Below are positions 33,385 through 41,451 of a stretch of DNA of 64,000 nucleotides, in pieces (position 1 is the stretch's first letter; each line of letters opens with the position of its first letter). This DNA is from Streptomyces sp. GS7 (lineage in GTDB: Bacteria > Actinomycetota > Actinomycetes > Streptomycetales > Streptomycetaceae), in assembly GCF_009834125.1 (NCBI RefSeq), contig NZ_CP047146.1:1667501-1731500 (forward strand). Direction: 5' to 3'. Both the position numbers and the translations under genes were made by a program. Under the pieces are notes generated by a model. It had not been told where the DNA came from. It did no database searches and saw only the letters and a list, made by a program, of their open reading frames with translations.

Positions 33385-34692
33385 GTGGTGACCGCCGTCC
33401 GCTCGGCGTGGCGGGAGGTGCCGCCCCATCAGGTACGGCGGTTCGCCGCCCAGGCGATGGAGGAGGTGCCCGCGCTCGCCCGGGACATCCTGCGGGAGAT
33501 CCGCCGGGAGTACCCGCAACTCCCGCTGATCCCCGACGAGTTCGGGGAGCCGCGGGCGCTGGTGGGGATCCGGCAGTCGCTGGAGCACTTCGTGGCCCAT
33601 ATGACCGTCGGCCTGGACCGCCCGCACGTCCATCCGCGGGTCTTCCAGGAGTTCGGGCGCGGCGAGGGCATGCAGGGCCGCAGCCTGGACGTCCTCCAGG
33701 CGATCTACCGGCTCGGCGTCCGGCTCGCCTGGCGGCGGCTCGCCGAGATCGGCCAGCAGGTCGCCATCCCGGCCCCCGCGATGTACGAGCTGGCCGAGTC
33801 CGGTTTCGAGTACCTCGACGGCCTGGTCGCCGAATCCGTCCGCGGCTACGCGGAGGCCGCCGCCCGCCAGGCGGGGGAGCGGCTCCAGCTGCAACGCCGC
33901 CTGATGGAGCAGCTGTTCGCCGAAGCGCCCCCGGGAGCCGGCCGCGGCCGCGGGTACCGGCGGCCCGCCGCCGCCCCCCGGCACGGCCCGCCGGCCCCGG
34001 CCGCCGGTGCCTTCCCCCCGGCCCCGGCTTCCCGCCCGGGTGCTCCGCCGCTTGCCGAATACGCCGCCCGGATCGCATGGCCGCTGCCCGAACGGGTCGC
34101 GGTGGCGGTGCTGTTGCGCCCCGCCCGGGACGCGGTGGCGCCCGCCGTGGCCGACGGCGTGCTGCTCGACATGGAGTGCGAACGGCCCCGGATGGTGGTG
34201 CCGGAACCGGACGCGCCCGGCCGGCGGGAACTCCTCGCCCGGGCTGCGGCCGGCTGGTCGGGCGCCATCGGCCCCGCCGTACCGCTGCCCGACGCCGCCA
34301 AGTCGCTGCGCTGGGCCGCCTCCGCGGTCGACCTGATGGAGCGCGGACTGCTGCCCACGGGTGAACTGCTGCAGTGCACCGAGCACACCGAGGCGCTGGT
34401 CCTGCTGCCGCCCGAGGAGCTGATCGAGGACCTCACCCGCCGCCGGCTCGCCCCCCTGGAGCGGTGCGGCCCCACCCACGGCCGGCGCCTCGCGGAGACC
34501 CTGCTGGCCTGGCTGGAGACCCGTGGCGGCGCCCCCGAGGTCGCCGCCCGGCTCGGCGTCCACCCGCAGACCGTGCGCTACCGGCTGCGCCAGATAAGGG
34601 AGTTGTGGGGCGGGGACGTCGACGACCCGGACCGCCGCTTCGAACTGGAGCTGGTGCTACGGGCCCGGCGCCTCCGCGGCGAACTCGGCTGA
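33385..34692 (+). CDS. PucR-type transcriptional regulator
   Basis: About 435 residues from GTG at 33385, with GGGAGGG upstream. The C-terminus carries the PucR/CdaR helix-turn-helix (LLAWLETRGGAPEVAARLGV, then HPQTVRYRLRQIRELWG). The N-terminal half is all-helical (RDILREIRREYPQLPLIPDEF, LDVLQAIYRLGVRLAWRR), a form common in Streptomyces paralogues of FasR-like proteins. A Pro/Ala-rich linker lies near residues 185-225. No ligand is known. Its target may be local, but no clear operator is seen. Confidence 0.85.
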   Translation: MVTAVRSAWREVPPHQVRRFAAQAMEEVPALARDILREIRREYPQLPLIPDEFGEPRALVGIRQSLEHFVAHMTVGLDRPHVHPRVFQEFGRGEGMQGRSLDVLQAIYRLGVRLAWRRLAEIGQQVAIPAPAMYELAESGFEYLDGLVAESVRGYAEAAARQAGERLQLQRRLMEQLFAEAPPGAGRGRGYRRPAAAPRHGPPAPAAGAFPPAPASRPGAPPLAEYAARIAWPLPERVAVAVLLRPARDAVAPAVADGVLLDMECERPRMVVPEPDAPGRRELLARAAAGWSGAIGPAVPLPDAAKSLRWAASAVDLMERGLLPTGELLQCTEHTEALVLLPPEELIEDLTRRRLAPLERCGPTHGRRLAETLLAWLETRGGAPEVAARLGVHPQTVRYRLRQIRELWGGDVDDPDRRFELELVLRARRLRGELG

Positions 34693-34721
34693 CGGCGCCT
34701 CCACCGGCCCCGCCCCCGCCG

Positions 34722-35654
34722 CTACGTGCCCCGCTCGACCAGCATCCCCATCCCGTCCAGCAGCCGCGCCAGCCCGAACTCGAAGATGGTGTCCAGGGTG
34801 ACCGCGTTCCGCGGGGCCCCGTCGACCCCCGCGTACATGGGGTACGCGCCGGACCGCAGGATGCTCTCGAACGCCGGCTCCATCGCCGCCATCCACTGGC
34901 CCTGGTCCATCCCGGTCTCCTGCTCCGCCTCCAGGTCGTCCTCGAACCCGGCGGCGGTGGCCCGCACATGGTTCAGCAGCGTCACGGCCATGTGGATCAG
35001 CGTCAGCGGGTCCACCCCCTCGACCCGCCCCATGGTCCACTCGATCAGCGCCATCGCCCGCGGCATCGGCTGCGGCCGGCTGATCGACAGGTACTGCGCC
35101 AGCCACGGGTGCCGCTGGTAGAGCGCCCACTGGAGGCGCGCGCCCGCCTCCATCCGCTCCCGCCAGCCCGTCGGCGCGGGCTCCGGAAGCCGTACGTCGG
35201 CGAACGCGGCGTCCGCCATCAGCAGCACCAGCTCGTCCTTGTTGGCCACATGCCGGTAGAGCGCCATCGAGGACACCCCGAACTCCGCCGCCACCCGGCG
35301 CATCGACAGCGCCCGCAGCCCCTCCGCGTCGGCGACCTTGATCCCGGCCCGCACCACCCGCTCACGGTTGAGCCCGCCGTCCGTGTCCCGGGCCCGCCGC
35401 TCCTTCGGGGCGTCACCGCGCGCGGCCCGCGGCGGCTCGGCGACCACCGTGCCCACGCCGGGGACGGTCCGGACAACTCCCTCCTGCCGCAGGGTGGTCA
35501 GCACCTTCGTCGCGGTCGCCATCGCCACCCCCCACTCCCGGGTGATCCGCCGGGTGGACGGCACCCGGTCGCCCGGCGCCAGCTCACCGGCGTCGATGCG
35601 GCCCCGGATCTCCTCGACGATCCGGCGGTAGGGCGGCGGAGCGGACTGGTCCAC
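34722..35654 (-). CDS. Regulator with GntR winged helix fused to a TetR-type domain
   Basis: About 310 residues from GTG at 35654, with GGAGG seven bases upstream. Residues 1-72 are a GntR winged helix (YRRIVEEIRGRIDAGELAPG, then STRRITREWGVAMATATKVL). Residues about 95-140 add a TetR helix-turn-helix (AEGLRALSMRRVAAEFGVSS then MALYRHVANKDEL), followed by a TetR C-terminal domain (FGLARLLDGMGMLVE). Two DNA-binding domains in one chain are a known but less common design. It is divergent from an MFS exporter with ACTAGT operator-like sites between them, so it most likely represses the exporter. Confidence 0.87.
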   Translation of the reverse strand: MDQSAPPPYRRIVEEIRGRIDAGELAPGDRVPSTRRITREWGVAMATATKVLTTLRQEGVVRTVPGVGTVVAEPPRAARGDAPKERRARDTDGGLNRERVVRAGIKVADAEGLRALSMRRVAAEFGVSSMALYRHVANKDELVLLMADAAFADVRLPEPAPTGWRERMEAGARLQWALYQRHPWLAQYLSISRPQPMPRAMALIEWTMGRVEGVDPLTLIHMAVTLLNHVRATAAGFEDDLEAEQETGMDQGQWMAAMEPAFESILRSGAYPMYAGVDGAPRNAVTLDTIFEFGLARLLDGMGMLVERGT

Positions 35655-35666
35655 GAGGTGACCTCC

Positions 35667-35756
35667 GTACTAGTGCGCCAACGGTCCTGAAACGCCCCGA
35701 TCCTACCAGCGCCTCCCCACGTCACCACCCCCACCACTCCGAGGTGCACTAGTGTG
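35667..35756. promoter_or_regulatory. Paired ACTAGT operator candidates
   Basis: GTACTAGTGC at 35667-35676 overlaps the leader of the GntR-TetR gene, and CACTAGTG at 35747-35754 lies upstream of the MFS gene. Both share the palindrome ACTAGT with GC-flanks in opposite orientation and centres about 79 bp apart. They are good candidates for autoregulation and exporter control. Confidence 0.55.
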
Positions 35757-35825
35757 ACGAACCCCCAACTGCCTTCCATCATCTATCGTTTGCGCCGTAA
35801 ACACCCCCTGCCTACGCTGTCCGGC

Positions 35826-37544
35826 ATGACGTTTACCCCGTACACATCCCCGGCGCCGGACGCGCCCGCCCCGAAGGCCGGCCGCCGCGAATGGCTCGCC
35901 CTGGCCGTCCTCCTGCTGCCCTGCCTGCTCGTCTCCATGGACGTCTCGGTCCTCTACTTCGCGGTGCCGTTCCTGACCGCCCAACTGGAGCCCAGCAGCG
36001 TCCAGCAGCTGTGGATCCTCGACGTCTACGGATTCGTCCTCGCCGGCCTGCTGATCACCATGGGCGCGCTCGGCGACCGCATCGGCCGCCGCCGGCTGCT
36101 GCTCACCGGCGCCGCCCTCTTCGCCCTCGCCTCCGGGCTCGCCGCCTACGCACGCAGCGCCGAGACGCTCATCGCCGCCCGCGCCCTGCTCGGCGTCGGC
36201 GGCGCGACCCTGATGCCCTCGACCCTCGCCCTGATCCGCAACCTCTTCCACGACGCCACCCAGCGCGGCAAGGCGGTCGCCATCTGGTCGGTGGCGGTCA
36301 CCGGCGGCATCGCGATCGGCCCGGTCCTCAGCGGCGTCCTCCTGGAACACTTCTGGTGGGGCTCGGTCTTCCTGGTCAACACCCCCGCGATGGCGCTGCT
36401 GCTGCTCTGCGGCCCGCTGCTGCTCCCCGAGTTCAAGAACCCCGCGACCGGCCGCTTCGACCTCCTCGGCAGCGCACTCTCCCTGGCCGCGATGCTCCCC
36501 GCCGTCTACGGCATCAAGGAGATCGCCCGCAACGGCGTGACCGCGCCGCCCGTCGCCGCCCTGGTCGTCGGGCTGCTCGCCGCCCTCGCGTTCGTCCGCC
36601 GGCAGCGCACCGCCCGCCACCCGATGCTCGACCTGGAACTCTTCCGGCACCGGGGCTTTTGCGGCTCGATCCTGATGAACCTGCTGGCGATGTTCGCCGT
36701 CGTCGGCTGCGCCGTGTTCTTCACCCAGTACCTCCAGTCCGTACGGGGCATGAGCCCCCTGGAGGCCGCGCTGTGGAATCTGGTCCCGACCCTCGCCGTC
36801 GGCGGCGTGGCACCGCTGTCCGCCGCACTCGCCCGGCGCATCGACCGGGCCCACGTCATCGCCCTCGGCTTCGCCCTCGCCACCGGCGGCTTCATCTGGC
36901 TGTCCTGGCTGGAACCCGCCTCGCCCCTGTGGCTCGTCCTGGCCGGCTCCGCCGTCTACGCCTCCGGGCTGGTGACGGTGATGTCCCTCGGAAACGAACT
37001 CGCCATCGGCATCGCCCCACCCGAGCGGGCGGGTTCCGCCTCGGCCCTCCTGGAGTCCGGCACCGAACTGGGCGGCGCCCTGGGGATGGCGATCCTGGGC
37101 AGCATCGGCGGCGCCGTCTACCGCGGCGACATCGGCGGCGCACTGCCCACCGGCCTTCCCGCCCGCGTCGCCGACGCCGCCCGCGAAACCCTCGCCGGCG
37201 CCACCGCGGTCGCCGCCCACCTCCCCGGCCGGGTCGGCACGGCCCTGCTGACCGCCGCCCGCACGGCCTTCACCCACGGCCTGCACACCGCCGTCCTGTG
37301 CGCCGCGGCCGTGATGGCCGCGGCCGCCGTCCTGGCGGTGGCCCTCCTACGGGGCGTACGGACCCCCGGGACCGCGCACGACGGAGCTGCGGGGGAGACG
37401 GGGGAGACGGGAGATCCGGCCGCGGCCGACGGCGCTGCCGGGAACGGAGCCGGCGGGGCGGGGGAGCGTGAGGGGCGACCCGCCGCCACGGGAACGACCG
37501 CCCCGGCACCGACGACCACAACAGGCACCCCCACCCGCCCCTGA
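35826..37544 (+). CDS. MFS multidrug exporter, DHA2 (14-helix) type
   Basis: About 572 residues with 14 predicted helices. Family motifs: LYFAVPFLTAQLEPSSVQQL (motif D-like first helix), the loop motif MGALGDRIGRRRLLLTGAAL and motif C-like SVAVTGGIAIGPVLSGVLL. Such proteins expel drugs or antiseptics with protons. The C-terminal 60 residues are soluble, Gly/Ala/Thr-rich. ATG at 35826 lacks a good ribosome binding site; a GTG at 35754 is possible but would place the operator at its start. Regulated probably by the divergent GntR-TetR protein. Confidence 0.88.
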   Translation: MTFTPYTSPAPDAPAPKAGRREWLALAVLLLPCLLVSMDVSVLYFAVPFLTAQLEPSSVQQLWILDVYGFVLAGLLITMGALGDRIGRRRLLLTGAALFALASGLAAYARSAETLIAARALLGVGGATLMPSTLALIRNLFHDATQRGKAVAIWSVAVTGGIAIGPVLSGVLLEHFWWGSVFLVNTPAMALLLLCGPLLLPEFKNPATGRFDLLGSALSLAAMLPAVYGIKEIARNGVTAPPVAALVVGLLAALAFVRRQRTARHPMLDLELFRHRGFCGSILMNLLAMFAVVGCAVFFTQYLQSVRGMSPLEAALWNLVPTLAVGGVAPLSAALARRIDRAHVIALGFALATGGFIWLSWLEPASPLWLVLAGSAVYASGLVTVMSLGNELAIGIAPPERAGSASALLESGTELGGALGMAILGSIGGAVYRGDIGGALPTGLPARVADAARETLAGATAVAAHLPGRVGTALLTAARTAFTHGLHTAVLCAAAVMAAAAVLAVALLRGVRTPGTAHDGAAGETGETGDPAAADGAAGNGAGGAGEREGRPAATGTTAPAPTTTTGTPTRP

Positions 37545-37720
37545 GGCACCCGGCAAGCGCCACACCCCGACAAGCGCCACACCCCGACAATGTGACGCAC
37601 CTTCAGACCGCATGCCCCGGGGCCCTGCCCCGGACCGCCGCCCCGGACCCTTGTCATCGGATCGATGCCACTGGATCGACGCCCCCGGATCGACGCCTCG
37701 CCCTCGCGGCCCCGGGCCCC
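37545..37720. repeat. Short direct repeats after the MFS gene
   Basis: A 17-bp unit caagcgccacaccccga is repeated in tandem at about 37554-37587, followed by ggatcgacgcc-like units. It separates the convergent MFS and nitroreductase-like genes and shows no strong hairpin. Confidence 0.5.
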
Positions 37721-38344
37721 TCAGCTGAAGTCGAACTCTCCCGTGCGGGTCCGCTTCAGCTCGAAGAACCTGTCGTAACCGGCGAGCAGCCGGGCGCCGT
37801 CGAAGACCCGCACCGCGTCCTCGCCCCGCGGGATCGCCATCAGAACCGGTCCGAAGAACGCGACCCCGTCGATGTGGATCGTGGGCGTGCCGACATCCTC
37901 GCCGACCGGGTCCATGCCCTCGTGGTGGCTCTTGCGCAGCGCATCGTCGTAGGTGTCCCGATCGGCGGCCTGCGCCAGCTCGGCGGGGAGCCCGACCTCG
38001 GCCAGCGCCTCCTCGATGACGGCCGCGGTGTCCTCGCGGCCGTTGTTGTGGATACGGGTGCCGAGCGCGGTGTACAGATCCCGCAGGACCTCTTCCCCGT
38101 GCTCCTGGGCGGCCGCGATGCACACCCGCACCGGGCCCCAGCCCTTGTCCAGCAGTTCGCGGTACCTCTCGGGAAGGTCCTCGCGGCCTTCGTTGAGCAC
38201 GGACAGGCTCATGACCCGGAAGCGCAGGTCCAGGTCGCGGTGGCGCTCGACCTCCAGGATCCAGCGCGAGGAGATCCAGGCGAACGGGCAGATGGGGTCG
38301 AAGTAGAAGTCAACGGTGTGGCGGGTGTTGCTCTGGAGCGTCAT
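37721..38344 (-). CDS. Mycothiol-dependent nitroreductase-like DsbA-family protein
   Basis: About 207 residues. The sequence follows the mycobacterial Rv2466c family: [55 protein letters not shown] and [20 protein letters not shown]. Rv2466c uses a CPWC motif with mycothiol and F420-independent nitro-drug reduction; here the motif is CPFA (Cys19 only), so the resolving Cys is absent and mycothiol would be needed for turnover. The protein is cytoplasmic with a thioredoxin fold. It is a single leftward gene. Confidence 0.85.
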   Translation of the reverse strand: MTLQSNTRHTVDFYFDPICPFAWISSRWILEVERHRDLDLRFRVMSLSVLNEGREDLPERYRELLDKGWGPVRVCIAAAQEHGEEVLRDLYTALGTRIHNNGREDTAAVIEEALAEVGLPAELAQAADRDTYDDALRKSHHEGMDPVGEDVGTPTIHIDGVAFFGPVLMAIPRGEDAVRVFDGARLLAGYDRFFELKRTRTGEFDFS

Positions 38345-38476
38345 GCCGACCAGATTAGAACGCCACCGGCCCAACCTCCTGGGACACTCCACGGCGGAAT
38401 CCCTGGGCCAATTCGCCCACGCACGCCCACGCCCCAACGGCCGGCCCCGCCCCCTCCCCAAGCCCCACCGCCGCCC

Positions 38477-38977
38477 CTACTCCCCCTGCTCCCGCTTCTT
38501 CTCCCCCTTCCCTCCCTTTTTCTCTTCCTGCTCCGGATTCTGCGACGGCTCGGGGGTGATACCCAGCATCCGCTGGAGGAGCTGCTTGAGCAGGGTGCGC
38601 TCGGCGACGGTCAGCTGCCCCAGCGGCTCGCGCGCGAAGTCCAGGGAGGCCCGCAGCCGTTCGGCCGTCCGCGCGCCTTCGGCCGTCGGGGCGGCCAGCT
38701 TGACGCGGCGGTCGTCCGGGTCGGGGCGGCGCTCCACCAGGCCGCGCGACTCCAGGCGGTCCACGATGCCGGTCACGTTCGACGGCTCGCACTTCAGCCG
38801 CTGGGCGAGCCGGCGCATGGGCAGCGGCTCGACGGCCAGCAGGCTGAGCAGCCGCGCCTGGGCGCCGGTGAGCGAGTGCTCGGCCGCGGCGTGCTCGTAC
38901 TCCTCGTGGAAACGGACGACGACGGTGCCGATCAGGTCGACGACGTCGACGGTCAGGGGGTCTGCGCGCGGGGTCAT
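38477..38977 (-). CDS. MarR family regulator
   Basis: About 166 residues from ATG at 38977. Winged helix: LTGAQARLLSLLAVEPLPMR, RLAQRLKCEPSNVTGIVDRL, then the wing ERRPDPDDRRVKLAAPTAEG. A Lys/Glu-rich tail ends the protein. It is divergent from a medium-chain oxidoreductase across 87 bp holding a perfect palindrome, so it probably controls both. A single Cys (in RLKCEPSN) lies in the recognition region, but it is not the N-terminal sensing Cys of OhrR. Confidence 0.88.
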   Translation of the reverse strand: MTPRADPLTVDVVDLIGTVVVRFHEEYEHAAAEHSLTGAQARLLSLLAVEPLPMRRLAQRLKCEPSNVTGIVDRLESRGLVERRPDPDDRRVKLAAPTAEGARTAERLRASLDFAREPLGQLTVAERTLLKQLLQRMLGITPEPSQNPEQEEKKGGKGEKKREQGE

Positions 38978-38999
38978 ACACACCAGGATAGCCAATTGC

Positions 39000-39048
39000 T
39001 TGACACCATGAAATATCGATGCGCATCATTGTTTCAGTACCTGAAACA
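39000..39048 (+). promoter_or_regulatory. Promoter and MarR operator of the oxidoreductase gene
   Basis: TTGACA at 39000-39005 and CATCAT at 39024-39029 (18-bp spacing) form a plausible promoter. Directly after it, TGTTTCAG-TAC-CTGAAACA at 39030-39048 is a perfect inverted repeat with 8-bp arms, covering the likely transcription start. This is the usual place for a repressor site. GGAGG of the oxidoreductase follows at 39051. Confidence 0.7.
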
Positions 39049-39064
39049 TTTGGAGGACCAGCTC

Positions 39065-40087
39065 ATGTCCGCACCGCTGCCCACCACCAGCCGCGAATGG
39101 CACCTCGTCGCCCGCCCGCAGGGCTGGCCCACCCCCGACGACTTCGCGCTCCGCGAGGCCGCGCTGCCCGAACTCGCCGACGGCCAGATCCTCGTCAAGA
39201 ACGCGTACTTCTCCGTCGACCCGTACATGCGCGGCCGGATGAACGACGTGAAGTCCTACGTCCCGCCCTTCCAGCTCGACCAGCCGATGGACGGCGGTGC
39301 GGTCGGCGAGGTCCTCGCCTCGCGCGCCGAGGGCATCGCGGTCGGCGACCACGTCCTGCACGGCCTCGGATGGCGTGAGTACGCGGTCGTCGACGGCAGC
39401 CACACCGCCAAGGCGGACCCGTCGCTCGCCCCGCTGACCGCCTACCTCGGCGTCCTGGGCATGCCCGGCCTGACCGCGTACGCGGGCCTGCTGGAGGTCG
39501 CCTCGTTCAAGGAGGGCGACGCCGTCTTCGTCTCCGGCGCGGCCGGCGCGGTGGGCAGCGAGGTCGGCCAGATCGCCCGCCTCAAGGGCGCCTCCCGGGT
39601 CATCGGCTCCGCCGGTACCGACGAGAAGGTCAAGCTCCTGGTGGAGGAGTACGGCTTCGACGCGGCCTTCAACTACAAGAACGGCGATGTCACCCAGCAG
39701 CTCAAGGAAGCCGCCCCCGACGGCATCGACGTCTACTTCGACAACGTCGGCGGCGACCACCTCGAAGCCGCCATCAGCGCGCTCAACGTCCACGGCCGGG
39801 TCGCCATCTGCGGCATGATCTCGATGTACAACGCCACGGAGCCCAGCCCCGCCCCGCGCAACCTCGCCATGGTCATCGGCAAGCGCCTGCGCCTCCAGGG
39901 GCTGCTGGTCAGCGACCACTCCGCGCTGCGCCCCCGGTTCGTCGAGGAGGTCTCCGGCTGGATCCGCTCCGGCGACCTCAAGTACGCCGAGACCAAGGTG
40001 CACGGCATCGAGAACGGCGCCGAGGCGTTCCTGGGCCTGCTCCGCGGCGACAACACCGGAAAGATGATCGTGAGCCTCACCGACTGA
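39065..40087 (+). CDS. NADP-dependent medium-chain oxidoreductase (CurA/PTGR-like)
   Basis: About 340 residues. ATG at 39065 has GGAGG eight bases upstream. Zinc-free MDR features: YFSVDPYMRGRMN at the N-terminal domain, LGMPGLTAYAGLLEV, and the cofactor loop VFVSGAAGAVGSEVGQIARL, then DVYFDNVGGDHLEAAISAL and GRVAICGMISMYN. Relatives reduce the alkenal or enone double bond of reactive carbonyl compounds such as curcumin or leukotriene derivatives. Divergent MarR control fits detoxification of an electrophile. Confidence 0.9.
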   Translation: MSAPLPTTSREWHLVARPQGWPTPDDFALREAALPELADGQILVKNAYFSVDPYMRGRMNDVKSYVPPFQLDQPMDGGAVGEVLASRAEGIAVGDHVLHGLGWREYAVVDGSHTAKADPSLAPLTAYLGVLGMPGLTAYAGLLEVASFKEGDAVFVSGAAGAVGSEVGQIARLKGASRVIGSAGTDEKVKLLVEEYGFDAAFNYKNGDVTQQLKEAAPDGIDVYFDNVGGDHLEAAISALNVHGRVAICGMISMYNATEPSPAPRNLAMVIGKRLRLQGLLVSDHSALRPRFVEEVSGWIRSGDLKYAETKVHGIENGAEAFLGLLRGDNTGKMIVSLTD

Positions 40088-40467
40088 GGCTCCTCAGGAC
40101 AGGCCAACCACCCCTCAGCGAGCGGGCGTTGGAGGGGACGGGTGGACGGGAGCGGTGGACGGGGCGGCTACCGACCGCCGACCGCCGACTACCGGCTACC
40201 GGTTGCCTGTGGCTGGTGGCTGGTGGCTGATGACTGGCGGCTGCTGGCCCGTGACTGGTGCCCGCTGGCTGGTCGCCGCTGATTCCGTTGACTGCTGACT
40301 GGCGGGTGGGGTGGGGTGGGTGGGCCGGGGGGGGGGGGGAGGGCAAGAAGCCTGTCTGCGGCTCTGTGAGCCTCGCCTCCCTCCTCCCCGCCCCCGCCCG
40401 TTAGGCTCGGCGGCAAGCCGTCGCGATCCGTGGGCGCGAGTCGCGGCGAATCACAGGAGGATTCGGT
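40088..40467. repeat. Intergenic low-complexity DNA with 13-base G run
   Basis: 380 bp with degenerate tandem units (ccgaccgccgac/taccgg near 40168-40200; tggctggtggctgatgactgg near 40205-40300), gggtgggtg repeats and an unbroken G run at 40327-40339. No gene is visible. AGGAGG before ohr lies at the right end. The G run is a likely slippage site. Confidence 0.55.
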
Positions 40468-40896
40468 ATGTCCATCCAGACCGTCGACGTCGTCTACACC
40501 GCCGTCGCCACCGCTGAGAACGGCCGTGACGGCCGCGTCGCCAGCGACGACGGCAAGCTCGACGTCGTCGTCAACCCGCCCAAGGAGCAGGGTGGCAGCG
40601 GTGCCGGCACCAACCCGGAGCAACTCTTCGCGGCGGGTTACAGCGCTTGCTTCCAGGGTGCGCTCAGCGTTGTCGCCCGCCGGGAGAATGCGGATGTCTC
40701 CGGCTCGCGGGTGACCGCCAAGGTCGGCATCGGCAAGACCCCGGACGGCGGTTTCGGCCTCACGGTCGAGATCTCCGCCTCGATTCCCAACGTCGACGCG
40801 GCCACCGCCAAGGACCTCGTGGAGAAGGCGCACCAGGTGTGCCCGTACTCCCACGCCACCCGAGGCAACATCGAGGTCAAGCTGACCGTCGCCTGA
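40468..40896 (+). CDS. ohr: Organic hydroperoxide resistance protein (Ohr/OsmC family)
   Basis: 142 residues, the usual Ohr length. The two redox cysteines are Cys61 in GYSACFQGAL and Cys125 in HQVCPYSHATRGN; the nearby Glu51 in NPEQLF is also conserved. Ohr reduces organic peroxides with lipoyl proteins as electron donor. ATG has AGGAGG upstream. No OhrR is directly adjacent; the MarR regulator 1.5 kb away binds, if at all, a different palindrome, and no Ohr-type operator (TACAATT-like) is seen. Confidence 0.93.
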   Translation: MSIQTVDVVYTAVATAENGRDGRVASDDGKLDVVVNPPKEQGGSGAGTNPEQLFAAGYSACFQGALSVVARRENADVSGSRVTAKVGIGKTPDGGFGLTVEISASIPNVDAATAKDLVEKAHQVCPYSHATRGNIEVKLTVA

Positions 40897-41203
40897 CGCG
40901 TCGAGCCGACCGCCGCCCGGGGCGCGGGTGCCGGCGCGTAGCCGCGTTCCCCCTCCCCGCGCACAGTGCGCAGAAGTCGAGGGCCGTACCCCCAGCGGGT
41001 GCGGCTCTCGGCCGTTCCGCCCCGCCGCAGCCCGCAGGCGATGGTGGCCCGTGTGGCCGAGACGGTCGTCGCGACCGAGACGGTCGTCGTGACCTGGATG
41101 ACCGAGGCGACCGACGTGATCGAAGCGGTCGATGTGGCCGCGGCATGGACGCCGTGACGACACCCGGCGTGGCCGCTGTGACGCAGGCAACAATCACGGA
41201 GTC
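40897..41203. other. Intergenic region with degenerate repeats
   Basis: About 307 bp between ohr and the LacI operators. It contains an imperfect stem around 40979-41010 and ccgagacggtcgtc-type repeats at 41055-41135. No gene with typical codon bias is found. Confidence 0.4.
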
Positions 41204-41265
41204 TTGACGCGACCGCCATGTAATCGATTACGTAGGGCCTCGCGAAACCGCGCGTAATCGATTAC
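41204..41265 (+). promoter_or_regulatory. Promoter with two LacI-family operators
   Basis: Two identical perfect palindromes GTAATCGATTAC lie at 41220-41231 and 41254-41265, centres 34 bp apart. TTGACG at 41204-41209 is a -35 candidate that would put the -10 element (GATTAC/ATTACG) inside the first box. This arrangement suits repression by the LacI protein encoded next. The leader to the start codon is about 185 bp. Confidence 0.75.
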
Positions 41266-41451
41266 ACCCACTCCTTGACCACGTACCCGACGGGCAAGCG
41301 CCCACGGGGCACGCGCCCACCGGGCACGGATCCATCCAGCACGTACGCATCGATCGCGCCGGCCGCTCGGACCGCATCGCGCGTTCCGGGCGGATCGCAC
41401 GGGCAGGTCGACGGCGATCAGCACACCCACCGACAGGACGGCAACGGCGCC

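Noticed and set aside
40897..41203. Small gene with Thr/Val/Glu repeats near 40966-41157
   Set aside because: No ribosome binding site and the peptide only reflects degenerate DNA repeats.
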